From an uncultured Schumannella sp. (GTDB lineage Bacteria > Actinomycetota > Actinomycetes > Actinomycetales > Microbacteriaceae), in NCBI RefSeq assembly GCF_905479755.1, contig NZ_CAJQNT010000021.1:1-64000 (forward strand): DNA of 64,000 nt. The letters run 5' to 3'. Of the stretch, positions 27,346-36,397 are shown one piece after another. The translations under genes were made by a program, and so were the position numbers. Each line of letters starts with the position of its first letter. Position 1 is the first letter of the stretch. Below the pieces are notes generated by a model that saw only the letters and a list, made by a program, of their open reading frames with translations, did no database searches and had not been told where the DNA came from.

Positions 27346-28317
27346 GTGCCCGAGGGCCACTCCGTTCATCGCATCGCGCGCCAGTTCGCGCGCCACTTTC
27401 TCGGCGAGCCGGTCGCCGTGTCCTCGCCGCAGGGGCGCTTCGCCGCGGGGGCCGCGCAGCTCGACGGGCACACCATCGTGCAATCGCGCGCGGTGGGCAA
27501 ACAGATGATCCTGGAGTTCGATCACGGGCTGTGGCTGCGCATCCATCTCGGCATGTATGGGGCGTGGGACTTCGCCGGCGAGATCGATGTCGACGACACG
27601 CTTGCTTCTGCCAACGGGCGGATGGGCCAGACGGCCCAGCGCGGCACGGTGGTCGGCAGCCACGAAGACTCCCCGTGGTCGATCGGGGCGCCGCGACGCG
27701 CGCGGCTGCGCATGTCGGAGTCGGAGAAGCTCGGAGCCGAGCTCGAGACCTTCCCGCCGGAGCCGGTGGGGCAGGTCCGGGTGCGCCTGGTGACCCCGAA
27801 CACGGTGGCAGACCTGCGCGGCCCGACCGCGTGCGAGGTGCTGACGGCCGAGGAGGTCGATCGGGTGCTCGCCAAGCTCGGTCCGGATCCGCTCGTCGAC
27901 GATGTGGCCGAGTCGGAGGAACGGTTCGTCGCCACCGTACGGCGCAAGCCAACCGCGATCGCGCTGCTGCTGATGGATCAGTCGGTGGTCGCCGGGATCG
28001 GCAACGTCTACCGGGCCGAACTGCTGTTCCGAGCGCGGCAGAGTCCCTTCACGCCCGGCCGCGACGTGCCCGAAGACACGGTGCGGGAACTCTGGCGCGA
28101 CTGGGTGCACCTGCTCACCATCGGTGTCGAGACCGGCCAGATGCTCACGATGGACGGCCTCGACGACGAGGCCTACGCGCGCGCGCTCGCGAGCCGGGAC
28201 GATCGGCACTGGGTCTACCACCGCACGGGAGAACCGTGCCGAGTGTGCGGCACGGCGATCGCGATGACAGAGCTCGGGGGCCGCAAACTGTACTGGTGCC
28301 CCACCGATCAGGCCTGA
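27346..28317 (+). CDS. Fpg/Nei-family DNA glycosylase (Nei2-like)
   Basis: A 323-residue base-excision repair enzyme with AP-lyase activity. The GTG start gives Pro2-Glu3 (PEGHSVHR), the catalytic pair. The helix-two-turn-helix region reads LLLMDQSVVAGIGNVYRAELLFRA cut across two helices. The C-terminal zinc finger has Cys298, Cys301 and Cys318, but the fourth ligand is Asp321 (WCPTDQ) rather than Cys. Asp can bind zinc, so the finger may be functional. It probably excises oxidised pyrimidines. Confidence 0.9.
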   Translation: MPEGHSVHRIARQFARHFLGEPVAVSSPQGRFAAGAAQLDGHTIVQSRAVGKQMILEFDHGLWLRIHLGMYGAWDFAGEIDVDDTLASANGRMGQTAQRGTVVGSHEDSPWSIGAPRRARLRMSESEKLGAELETFPPEPVGQVRVRLVTPNTVADLRGPTACEVLTAEEVDRVLAKLGPDPLVDDVAESEERFVATVRRKPTAIALLLMDQSVVAGIGNVYRAELLFRARQSPFTPGRDVPEDTVRELWRDWVHLLTIGVETGQMLTMDGLDDEAYARALASRDDRHWVYHRTGEPCRVCGTAIAMTELGGRKLYWCPTDQA

Positions 28318-28327
28318 GGAGTCTGCC

Positions 28328-28951
28328 GTGCGCTACACCCCCTACTACCTGATGAACGATCCGGCCGAGGTCGCGCGCCTCGTGCGCGAGAACCCGTGGG
28401 CGACCTGGACCTCGCCCGCGACGAAGGGGCTCGTCGCCTCGCACTACCCGACGCTGCTCGACGAGGAGGCGACCGCAGCATCCGGGGAGCTCGTGCTCCT
28501 CACCCACTTCGGGCGTCCCGACGAGCGCAGTCACGAGCTCGGGAAGCACGAGGTGCTCGTGATCGTGCAGGGGCCGCACGGCTACATCTCGCCCAGCTGG
28601 TACCCCGACCCGAGCGACATGGTGCCCACCTGGAATCACGTCACCGCGCACCTCTGGGGCGTGCCCGAGATCCTGAGCGACGACGAGAACTTTGAGGTGC
28701 TGGGCCAGCTGGTCGACCAGTTCGAGCAGCACGTGGCGGCGCCGCGTTCGCTTCAGCTCGACGAGACCAGTGCGCGCCACATCGCCACCGGCACGGTCGG
28801 CGTGCGGCTGCGGGTGACCCGCTTCGATGCTCGTGCCAAGCTCAGCCAGAATCGCACCGCCGAGGAGCGCGAGCGGATCACCGCCGAACTCCGCGGCGAG
28901 GGACACTACGCGCACCCCGGCCTCGCCGCCGAGATGGAGCGCCTCGCGTGA
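28328..28951 (+). CDS. FMN-binding PaiB-like protein
   Basis: A 207-residue protein of the PaiB family (FMN-binding split barrel), described in Bacillus as a negative regulator of sporulation and protease genes. YTPYYLMNDPAEVARLVRENPWATWTS and the later HVTAHLWGVPEIL are diagnostic. It more likely acts as a flavin or haem-binding enzyme or sensor than as a DNA-binding protein; no helix-turn-helix is visible. The GTG start follows GAGGAG. It overlaps the amidohydrolase gene by 4 bp. Confidence 0.88.
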   Translation: MRYTPYYLMNDPAEVARLVRENPWATWTSPATKGLVASHYPTLLDEEATAASGELVLLTHFGRPDERSHELGKHEVLVIVQGPHGYISPSWYPDPSDMVPTWNHVTAHLWGVPEILSDDENFEVLGQLVDQFEQHVAAPRSLQLDETSARHIATGTVGVRLRVTRFDARAKLSQNRTAEERERITAELRGEGHYAHPGLAAEMERLA

Positions 28952-30423
28952 CGCTCCTGCTGCGTGGCGCGCGCCTCGTCGGCGGTGACGACCGGCTCGT
29001 CGACCTGCTCGTGCGTGACGGGCGCATTGCGGCACTCGGCCCGGAGGTGAAGGGCGACGCCGCGACCGAGGTGATCGACCTCGACGGCCGGTTTGTGCAT
29101 CCAGGGCTCTGGGACGGGCACGTGCACTCCGGCCAGGTTTCGACGGCGGGCCGCCGTCTCGACGTCAGCGGCGCCGAGTCGGCCGCCGAGGTGGTGGCGC
29201 TCGTGCGCGCCCGCCTCGAGGTAGCGCCCCCGTCCGCAGGCGAGGTGATGCTCGGCTTCGGGTTCCGTGACGGGCTCTGGCCCGAAGAGCCGCAACCCGA
29301 CGATCTGGAGCTCGGTGAGCACGCTGTGTCGCTCGTCAGCGGTGACGTGCACACCGTGTGGAGCAACCGCGCGGCGCTCGCCACGATCGGGCGCGGCCCG
29401 GGCGACTGGTGGTTGCGCGAACAGGACGCCTTCGACGCCAACATCGCCTTCTCGGCGGTGCCGGATGCGGTGCTCGACCGGTGGGCGATCGAGGACGCCG
29501 CCGTGTGGGCGCGGCGCGGCGTCGTCGGCATCCACGATCTGGAAATGGAGGATGCCCCCGGCGCCTGGGCCCGCCGGGTCGCGGCCGGGTTCGACGGGCT
29601 TCGCGTGCGGGCGGGCGTGTACCCGGCGGGGCTGGATGCGGCGGCGGGCATCCGTACCGGGGACGAGGTGGAGGGGACCCGCGGACTGGTGGTGGGCGGC
29701 AACTTCAAGCTCTTCACCGACGGCTCGTTGAACACGCGCACCGCGTGGTGCTCGGAGCCGTATCCCGACCTCGAGGGCGACGACGCCTTCGGGCTCGCGA
29801 CGTACGACCTCGACGAGTTGGTCGCGCTCGCCCGCGAGGGGCTCTCCCGCGGCCTCGTCCCCACGATTCACGCCATCGGCGACCGCGCTGTCACGATGGC
29901 GCTCGACGCCTTCGCCGCGCTCGGTCCGCTGCCGGGCGGCGCGCGCGGCCGACTCGAACACGCACAGCTGGTGGCGGCGCGCGACCTGCCGCGGTTCGCC
30001 GCGCTCGGGGTGGTGGCGAGCGTGCAGCCCGCGCATGCCCTCGATGATCGGGAGGTGGCGGATCACTTCTGGGCCGGCCGCACCGACCGCGCCTTCCCGC
30101 TCCGCGCCCTGCGGGATGCGGGTGCCGAACTCGCGCTGGGCTCCGACGCCCCGGTCGCCGCGCTCGACCCGTGGGTGACGATCTCGGCGGCCGTGTCGCG
30201 CACGCGCGACGGGCGTCCCGCCTGGCACCCCGAGCAGGGCATCACGACGGCCGAGGCGCTCGCCGCCTCCGTCGGGGGCGGGCCGGCGCGCGTGGAGGCC
30301 GGGGGAGTCGCCGACCTGATCGTTCTAGAGGCGGACCCGCTCAGCGCATCCGGCGACGAGTTGGCGTCGATGCCGGTCGCGGGCACGATGCTCGCCGGCC
30401 GCTGGACCCACCGCGCCTTCTAA
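28948..30423 (+). CDS. amidohydrolase, YtcJ-like
   Basis: A 491-residue metal-dependent hydrolase. The N-terminal beta-sandwich ends in DGRFVHPGLWDGHVHSG, with the HxH metal motif. Later metal ligands are found in GNFKLFTDGSLNTRTAW, PTIHAIGDRAV, RLEHAQLV and LALGSDAPVAALDPW. YtcJ-type enzymes hydrolyse N-acyl or aryl amides; the substrate is not known here. GTG start with a GTGA overlap to the PaiB-like gene. Confidence 0.9.
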   Translation: MTLLLRGARLVGGDDRLVDLLVRDGRIAALGPEVKGDAATEVIDLDGRFVHPGLWDGHVHSGQVSTAGRRLDVSGAESAAEVVALVRARLEVAPPSAGEVMLGFGFRDGLWPEEPQPDDLELGEHAVSLVSGDVHTVWSNRAALATIGRGPGDWWLREQDAFDANIAFSAVPDAVLDRWAIEDAAVWARRGVVGIHDLEMEDAPGAWARRVAAGFDGLRVRAGVYPAGLDAAAGIRTGDEVEGTRGLVVGGNFKLFTDGSLNTRTAWCSEPYPDLEGDDAFGLATYDLDELVALAREGLSRGLVPTIHAIGDRAVTMALDAFAALGPLPGGARGRLEHAQLVAARDLPRFAALGVVASVQPAHALDDREVADHFWAGRTDRAFPLRALRDAGAELALGSDAPVAALDPWVTISAAVSRTRDGRPAWHPEQGITTAEALAASVGGGPARVEAGGVADLIVLEADPLSASGDELASMPVAGTMLAGRWTHRAF

Positions 30424-30466
30424 ACCTCCGCTCGTCGACACACCTGCGCGGGTGGGGTGAGCAATC

Positions 30467-30502
30467 ACGAAGGCCGCGCCGGAGGGGGCGCGGCCGTCGT
30501 TC
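30467..30502. terminator. bidirectional hairpin between amidohydrolase and dps
   Basis: A 9-bp GC stem (ggccgcgcc 30472-30480 with ggcgcggcc 30487-30495), extended by weaker pairs, lies between convergent genes. Confidence 0.6.
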
Positions 30503-30515
30503 GTGTGCGGAAGTG

Positions 30516-31004
30516 CTACTTCGTGGCGAGGTGGGCGAACAAGAACCAGCGGTCCTTCTCCAGCCCGGCCGCGATCGCGATCGCGACATCCTGGCTCACC
30601 AGGTCGAGCTCATCGAGCTCGTCGATCGCGGTGCGCACGGTGGCGAGCGTCGCATCGATCGAGGCGATGATCTCGGCGATGGTCGTCTCCGACTGCTGGA
30701 AGCCCGCGGTCAGCTTCGGGGTGGTCGTCTTCGACGCCACCGTCTGCACCCGTGCGTCGAGCGGAAGACCGAGGGCGACGACGCGCTCGGCGGCGCTGTC
30801 GGCGTAGGCCTGCGCGTGCTCGACGACCACGTCGAGCAACTCGTGCACGGCCTGGAAGTTGGCACCGCGGACGTGCCAGTGCGCCTGCTTGCCGTCGATC
30901 GCGAGGGCCTGCAGGTCGACGACGACGGGAGCGAGGAACTGCGCGACGCCGGACGACACATCCGGGTCGATGGAACTTTCGGGAACTGCCTTCACGTCTG
31001 TCAT
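30516..31004 (-). CDS. dps: Dps-family ferritin-like protein
   Basis: A 162-residue DNA-protecting mini-ferritin that forms dodecamers, oxidises Fe(II) and protects DNA from Fenton chemistry. The ferroxidase helix HWHVRGANFQAVHELLDVV carries the His and Glu/Asp ligands. The ATG at 31004 follows AAGGAG at a good distance. The N-terminal tail is short and acidic, so direct DNA binding is uncertain. Monocistronic. Confidence 0.93.
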   Translation of the reverse strand: MTDVKAVPESSIDPDVSSGVAQFLAPVVVDLQALAIDGKQAHWHVRGANFQAVHELLDVVVEHAQAYADSAAERVVALGLPLDARVQTVASKTTTPKLTAGFQQSETTIAEIIASIDATLATVRTAIDELDELDLVSQDVAIAIAAGLEKDRWFLFAHLATK

Positions 31005-31080
31005 ATTCGCTCCTTGTGGGTTGACGACAGATACAACGCTAGCCAGCGCGGAAGATTCCGCAACGAAGGCAAGGCAGTCC

Positions 31081-34000
31081 TCAGCGAAGTTGCCGGATAC
31101 TCCGAGCAACCGTCTTGAGGTTGTTCAGGCGCTGTTCGTAGCGGATTGCCGCGGCGATGAGCAGCGCACCGGCGATGCCGACCCAGACCCACCACGGCAC
31201 GGCGTTGTAGACGAGGGCGAGTTCGTTCCAGAACTGGGTGACCAGGTGCCACAGCAGGACGCCGCCGCCGAGCAGGAACGGGGCCTGGAGACGGGCAAAG
31301 AGGCCCACGGCGAGCACGCCGAACGCGGCCACGCCGATCCCGATGAGTCGCCAGAGTGGGTCGTTCTCGTAGGCCGCGAGGAGCGACGGAAGGAGGAGGA
31401 CGGCGAGCCCCGGCCCGAGGTGCGGCAGGCTGCGTGCCGCCGCACGGCGCCGCAGCACGATCGCGCCGCGGAGGAGAAGCGCCGCCGCGAGCGGGACGGT
31501 CACCCATTCGAGCGGATCCGCGACCTCCATCGCGATGAGGATCGCGCCGCCCAGAGCGCCGATTCCGAACGCCACCCAGGAGAGGGTTCGCGCACCGTGG
31601 GCGGGGGGCACCACGAAGACCAGCAACGAGATCGTGGCGAGGGCCGCCACCGAGCCGATGCCGATCGGGTCGAGGGCGGCCGGTGAGCTGCCGATCGATC
31701 CGGCGAGCAGGGCAGTGATCGTGACCGAGCCGACGAGGTAGCCCACGAAGCGATCGGCGCGCGTGCCGATGCGCGAGGAGTCGCTTCCCGCCACGGCGCC
31801 GAGCGCCAGCGCGGCCATCGCGGCGAGGGCGACGACGAGCGTCCGCGCGGGCGTTGCGTCGGTCGTGACGATCGCCGACGGCACGAGGGCGAGCAGGAGC
31901 GATGCGGCGACCAGATACGCAACACTCGGGGGAGCCACGGCCGGCTCGCGCCGCGGTGCGCGCCAGTGGATGAGCGCGGCAGTCAGCAGAACCGCACCGG
32001 CGACCGGCAGCGTGTACGGCTCGACCTGCATCGTGTCGGTTTGCCACAGCCGCGACCAGAGGGCGGCGGCGCCGAGCGCGAGGGCGACCCATCCGACCTG
32101 GGCGCGCGGCGCCCGCGACTCGAACAGCCCCTCGGGTGAGATCGCGATGACCAGCGCGATCAGCGCCGCCGGGAGCAGCACGATCCATGGTTCGACGCGA
32201 GGATCCGCGATCGGTGCTGCCAAGGCGACGGTGGCGATCGCGGCGATTCCCAGGTCGGAGGCGAGCCGGAGCCTCGCGTTCTCCCCGATGGCGAAGACCA
32301 GTCCGGCGATCGCGGCGGCGAGCAGCGCGAATTCAACGCTCAGAGCGATGAGCCCTTCGGCGAGGCGTGCGGAGGCGGCGAGGGGCCAGACGATCGCGGC
32401 CGCGATGCCCGGCAGCAGGATTGCCGCGACGAAGCGCTCCGGGAAGAACGGGAGCGTCGCACGCCGGAACACCCACACATTCAGACCGATCAGCATCGCG
32501 GCGCCCGCGGCTGCCATCAGTTGCAGCGCCTCCGCGTATTCGCGGTTGACGCCTCCGATCCCGGTCGTCACCATCATGGCGGCGATGCCGGTGCCGGTCG
32601 CGATCCAGAACAGCGCGCGTCGTTCGACGGCACTCAGGATGCGCGGGGGAAGGCTGGCACACAGCACGATCGCGAGCGCCGCGACGGCCGCGACGGCGGC
32701 CGCGGTGCCCGTGTTGAGGACCACGCCGAGGCGGAGTTCGCTGAATTCGCGAACAAGCGCCGCGGCAAGCACTCCGGTGATCACGAGGATCAGTGCGTCG
32801 GGAAGCACCCGGCTGTCGCCGCGAATCAGCCAGCGCGCGACGCCGAGGGCGACGAGGGTGAGCACGCTACTGGTGATCCATGCTTCGGGAGTCGTCCACG
32901 ACGCGAGGTAGGCGAGTGTTGCGCCGAGCAGCGCACCGCCCGCGAGCGAGAGGCGCGCCGGCTCCCGGTGTCCGCGTCGCACAACGAGCACCGCGATCGC
33001 GGCTCCCGCGATCACCCACCACAGCAGAAGCACCACGCCGTGAACGAGTGCGAGCGGTGCCGCCAGTGCGGCGACGAGGACCGCTCCGCCGACGAGCGCC
33101 GCCCGCCGACGTGCGAGCAGCTTGTCGATCGACCACAACGCGGCGGCGAGCACGACGACGCCGGCCAGCGCCAGGATGCTGGCCACCGACTCTCTCTCCA
33201 CCGCATCCGCCGGGGTTCCGAGGGTCACGCCCTCACTGCCGAGGAGCGCGAACTGGGTCGCGACGGCGAACGCGGCGATCACGAGCGCGATGAGTGCGGC
33301 AACGCTGCCCAGGCTGATCGCCACGATCACTCCCACCATCGCGGTGTTGCGCACGTTCGTGCGAATGCGCCGGAGGATCAGCTCGCCAACGAGCGCGAGC
33401 ACCGCGGCGACGAGCAGCGGGCCCGAGAAGGCCAGCTCGAGGTTGTCGTCGCGCGCGGCGGCGTTGAGCGGGGTGACGATGAGCACCGCCACGGTGCCGC
33501 CGACGGCAATGCTCGCGAACGCGCGTGTGGCGGCGCGCGCCTGGGGCACGCTCAACAACGTCGCGGCGAGCGCGGCGAGCGCGCCCGCGACTCCGAGCAG
33601 CGCGATCGCGCCGAGGAACTCGCCACCGGGCTCGTCGATCGCGACGAGGCCACCCGCGATCGTCGCAACAAGACCGAGGAGCAGCGCGCCGACCGTCATC
33701 AGGATGCGTTCGGCGACGCCCGCACGCCCGGGCTGTGTCGCGTCGCGCGGGATGAGCAACCGGTGCGCCAGCGCCGCCACGATTCCGGCGACGGCGGCGG
33801 TGTAGGTGCGCAGAGCCTGGTCGTCGATCTCCACGACGTCGGTGGTGAAGCCCAGGCCGAACACGAACACGGCGGGGGCCACCAGCGCGTGACCGGCGAT
33901 CGACGGAATTCGCAGCCGCGCGACGCGGCTCCATCCGACGAAGATCGCGGCGCAGCTCGCGAGTGCGGCGCCCCAATACAGCGCGACGTCGGCCGACTCG

Positions 34001-34683
34001 ACGCCGAAGAAGTCGTTCTCGCGAATCGCCCACGCATCCAGAACGACGAGAAGTGCCCCGAGCGCGGCGATGCCCTCGGCGGTGCTGGTGAGTCCGCGGC
34101 GACGCAAGACCGTCGCGACGACGATCGCGGCGACGGTGACCGCCCCGACGATGAGCGAGCGCGCGATGACGCCGTAGTTGATGAAGGCGTAGACGAGGCC
34201 GAACACCGCGAAGGTCGACAGCAGCGTCACGCCGATGACGACGAGCGCGATCTGCACGCTCGAGCGGCGCGGCGCGGCGGGCGCAGCGGGAGCCGGATGC
34301 GGTGCTGCGGCGGCAGGGGGCGAGGGGCTCGCCGGCGCTTCGGAAGCGGGCACCGCGGTGACGACCGGTTCAGCGGCGGCCGCATCGGGCGTGGTGGCGG
34401 CGTCGGGGGCGACGGCGGGGCTCGGCGACGCGGCCGCGGCTGCTGCCGCGCGCATCCGAGCTATGACGGCCGCGCGCTGGTCGAGCGCCTTCGCTGCGGC
34501 CTCGGAGGCGGCCGCGAGTTCGTGGGCGAGGGGATCGTCGAGATTCAGCCCGCACCGGCCGCACACGAGCGAGGTCAGCGGCTCCAGGCACGCGGGGCAT
34601 CGACCGAGGTCGCGCAGTTCTCGCGCCCGGTCACCCAGGTGCGATTCGCTCAGCGGTGAGGATGAGTTCGGCTCGGTCATCAC
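31081..34683 (-). CDS. giant multi-pass membrane protein, SCO7613 type
   Basis: A 1200-residue protein. Residues 29-44 form a zinc ribbon (Cys29, Cys32, Cys41, Cys44). An Ala/Pro-rich linker (about 75-140) follows, then roughly thirty hydrophobic segments up to the basic C terminus. This matches the SCO7613 family of Actinobacteria, whose role is unknown; a channel, scaffold or cell-envelope function has been only guessed. A TAGCGT box sits 5 nt before the GTG at 34683; the ATG one codon later is an alternative. Confidence 0.85.
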   Translation of the reverse strand: MMTEPNSSSPLSESHLGDRARELRDLGRCPACLEPLTSLVCGRCGLNLDDPLAHELAAASEAAAKALDQRAAVIARMRAAAAAAASPSPAVAPDAATTPDAAAAEPVVTAVPASEAPASPSPPAAAAPHPAPAAPAAPRRSSVQIALVVIGVTLLSTFAVFGLVYAFINYGVIARSLIVGAVTVAAIVVATVLRRRGLTSTAEGIAALGALLVVLDAWAIRENDFFGVESADVALYWGAALASCAAIFVGWSRVARLRIPSIAGHALVAPAVFVFGLGFTTDVVEIDDQALRTYTAAVAGIVAALAHRLLIPRDATQPGRAGVAERILMTVGALLLGLVATIAGGLVAIDEPGGEFLGAIALLGVAGALAALAATLLSVPQARAATRAFASIAVGGTVAVLIVTPLNAAARDDNLELAFSGPLLVAAVLALVGELILRRIRTNVRNTAMVGVIVAISLGSVAALIALVIAAFAVATQFALLGSEGVTLGTPADAVERESVASILALAGVVVLAAALWSIDKLLARRRAALVGGAVLVAALAAPLALVHGVVLLLWWVIAGAAIAVLVVRRGHREPARLSLAGGALLGATLAYLASWTTPEAWITSSVLTLVALGVARWLIRGDSRVLPDALILVITGVLAAALVREFSELRLGVVLNTGTAAAVAAVAALAIVLCASLPPRILSAVERRALFWIATGTGIAAMMVTTGIGGVNREYAEALQLMAAAGAAMLIGLNVWVFRRATLPFFPERFVAAILLPGIAAAIVWPLAASARLAEGLIALSVEFALLAAAIAGLVFAIGENARLRLASDLGIAAIATVALAAPIADPRVEPWIVLLPAALIALVIAISPEGLFESRAPRAQVGWVALALGAAALWSRLWQTDTMQVEPYTLPVAGAVLLTAALIHWRAPRREPAVAPPSVAYLVAASLLLALVPSAIVTTDATPARTLVVALAAMAALALGAVAGSDSSRIGTRADRFVGYLVGSVTITALLAGSIGSSPAALDPIGIGSVAALATISLLVFVVPPAHGARTLSWVAFGIGALGGAILIAMEVADPLEWVTVPLAAALLLRGAIVLRRRAAARSLPHLGPGLAVLLLPSLLAAYENDPLWRLIGIGVAAFGVLAVGLFARLQAPFLLGGGVLLWHLVTQFWNELALVYNAVPWWVWVGIAGALLIAAAIRYEQRLNNLKTVARSIRQLR

Positions 34684-34721
34684 CGCTCACGCTATCTCGC
34701 GTGGGGGGTTTCGCGAGTGGG

Positions 34722-34988
34722 TCAGGCAGCGGTGTGTCGCCCGGCGCGGCGATCCAGCGCGGAATCGATGTAGTCGATGCTCCAGGTCTGGATCTCGGCG
34801 CGGTCTTCCTGGATGCGGTTCGTCCAGGACATGCCGTTCCACCAGCGCAGCTGGGGGATTCCGAGCGGGTCGCGGTACCAGCCAGCGGGGATGGCGGGGG
34901 CCGACGGGGTAATGATCGTCACGGGGGTGCTCCTTCGCGGGAGAAGCGGGAGTGGAGTGTCCACGACGGGGATCGTGGTACTCGGCAT
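34722..34988 (-). CDS. DUF2510 mini-protein 1
   Basis: An 88-residue protein with a hydrophobic/Pro N terminus and a DUF2510 motif (PAGWYRDPLGIPQLRWWNG), which folds around a Trp-rich small module usually attached to membrane or secreted proteins. Here it stands alone. The segment AGWYRDPLG to QTWS is almost identical to that of the neighbouring gene at 35099, so the two are tandem paralogues. The ATG at 34988 is preceded only by a G-run. The function is unknown. Confidence 0.7.
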   Translation of the reverse strand: MPSTTIPVVDTPLPLLPRRSTPVTIITPSAPAIPAGWYRDPLGIPQLRWWNGMSWTNRIQEDRAEIQTWSIDYIDSALDRRAGRHTAA

Positions 34989-35098
34989 GCTATACCCCCC
35001 CAACGGGGGGACGCGAGTGTTCGTTGGGAATTTCTCAGGGATTGCGGTCGTGGCGGCACTCGCCGCTCGGCCGGGGAACCGGCTCGTGCCGGGACGAG

Positions 35099-35269
35099 TT
35101 ATGCGACGGCACCCGCGAGGTCGTGCGACCAGGTCTGGAACTCGGCGCGGTCTTCCTGGATGTGGTTCGTCCACGCGATGCCGTTCCACCAGCGCAGCTG
35201 GGGGATGCCGAGCGGGTCGCGGTACCAGCCGGCGGGGGCGGCGGGGGTCTGGGGGGTGACGACAGTCAT
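35099..35269 (-). CDS. DUF2510 mini-protein 2
   Basis: A 56-residue protein, MTVVTPQTPAAPAGWYRDPL at its start, consisting of little more than one DUF2510 module. GGAGTACCCC before the ATG is a plausible ribosome binding site. It is a tandem paralogue of the gene at 34722, with a truncated N terminus and C terminus relative to it. Downstream of the Ser/Thr kinase gene on the same strand. Confidence 0.7.
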   Translation of the reverse strand: MTVVTPQTPAAPAGWYRDPLGIPQLRWWNGIAWTNHIQEDRAEFQTWSHDLAGAVA

Positions 35270-35428
35270 GGGGTACTCCGGGGGGACGGGCGTTGCGGCG
35301 TTGGGGGGAGAGCGCAACGAATCGGGGGGTGAACGTCTCCGAAGTTACTCCGGGGGAGACAGGGTCCCCCATCCCCAGAGCGGGGGGCAAAAAGGAGGAC
35401 GAATCGGGGTACAAGGGCGTCTGCTGGT

Positions 35429-36316
35429 TCAGCGTGGTCGCGCGCGAAGGATGCGTCGCGACGATTCCAACACGGCCCCAGCATCCGGTCGATGGCGTGG
35501 TTCGCGAGCGGTCATCGCTCGCAACAGCGAACGCCACGCGCCGGGGACATCGCGACCGATCATCGGGTCCCGCTTGACGCGCTCCTCCATCGACTCGCGA
35601 TATGTTCCCGGGAACTCCCGTCGCCCGGTGAACGTCTCCAGCAGCACGAGCCCCAGCGAGTAGATATCGGTGGCCGAGTTGAGGGGGGCGCCGGTCGCCT
35701 GTTCGGGACTCAGATACGGCGCGGTCCCGACGGCGGTTTCCGCTCCGGGCACGGACCCTCCCTCGACGGCGATACCGAAGTCGGTCAACAGAGCGCGGCG
35801 CCGCAATGCCGGCGTCCCGTAGTCGGCCAGCATGATGTTCGTGGGCGTCACATCACGGTGAATGACGCCGTGTGCGTGAATGTAGGCGAGTGTTTCGGCG
35901 ATCTCGAAGCCGATCTCGCCGATCACGCGAGCGCTCGGGCGACGTGTGGCGCTGAGCTCTTCCAGTGTCGTCCCCGTCACGAGCTCCATGACCAGAAACG
36001 GACGTGCGTCGTTGGGCTGCGATCGATCGATGCCAGCGTCGATAATTCCGACGATGCCGTGGTGCGCGAGGCTTGCCAAGACGCGGATCTCGTCGGCATG
36101 CCGTTCCAACTGATGCGCACCACCGGAGTTGAAGACTTTGATCGCAACCTGGCGACCGAGTGACTCATCGGTGCCGCGAAACACGGAGGAACTCCCGCCG
36201 ACGCCGATGCGTTCGACCGGGCGGTAGCGTCCCGCCAGCAGTGGTGCGCTGCTCAGGGCGCGAGAGGGAGCAGCTGATGCGGCGACACGCGCATCCGGTC
36301 CCAGCTGGCTCGCCAT
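35429..36316 (-). CDS. soluble Ser/Thr protein kinase
   Basis: A 295-residue Hanks-type kinase consisting of the catalytic domain only, without membrane or PASTA sensor domain. Visible are the Gly loop (IGVGGSSSVFRG), Lys60 in VAIKVF, the helix-C Glu76, the catalytic loop HRDVTPTN (Asp155, Asn160), and DFG at 179-181. The catalytic-loop Lys of HRDxKxxN is Thr157, which is uncommon for Ser/Thr kinases. Activation-loop Thr are present (AVGTAPYLSPEQ). The targets are unknown; the DUF2510 genes downstream are candidates by position only. GGGAGGAAG precedes the ATG. Confidence 0.9.
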   Translation of the reverse strand: MASQLGPDARVAASAAPSRALSSAPLLAGRYRPVERIGVGGSSSVFRGTDESLGRQVAIKVFNSGGAHQLERHADEIRVLASLAHHGIVGIIDAGIDRSQPNDARPFLVMELVTGTTLEELSATRRPSARVIGEIGFEIAETLAYIHAHGVIHRDVTPTNIMLADYGTPALRRRALLTDFGIAVEGGSVPGAETAVGTAPYLSPEQATGAPLNSATDIYSLGLVLLETFTGRREFPGTYRESMEERVKRDPMIGRDVPGAWRSLLRAMTAREPRHRPDAGAVLESSRRILRARPR

Positions 36317-36397
36317 CCGCTTCCTCCCTGGCCCGGTGTCAGAATACTGTCAGGGGGTAGGTGAGGATAGCGCGACGCGTGATGGGGTGGAAAGCAG

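Noticed and set aside
32521-34659. 712-codon frame antisense to the SCO7613-type gene
   Set aside because: Low-complexity Arg/Glu/Gly protein without motif, mirrored from the Ala/Leu/Val codons of the membrane protein.
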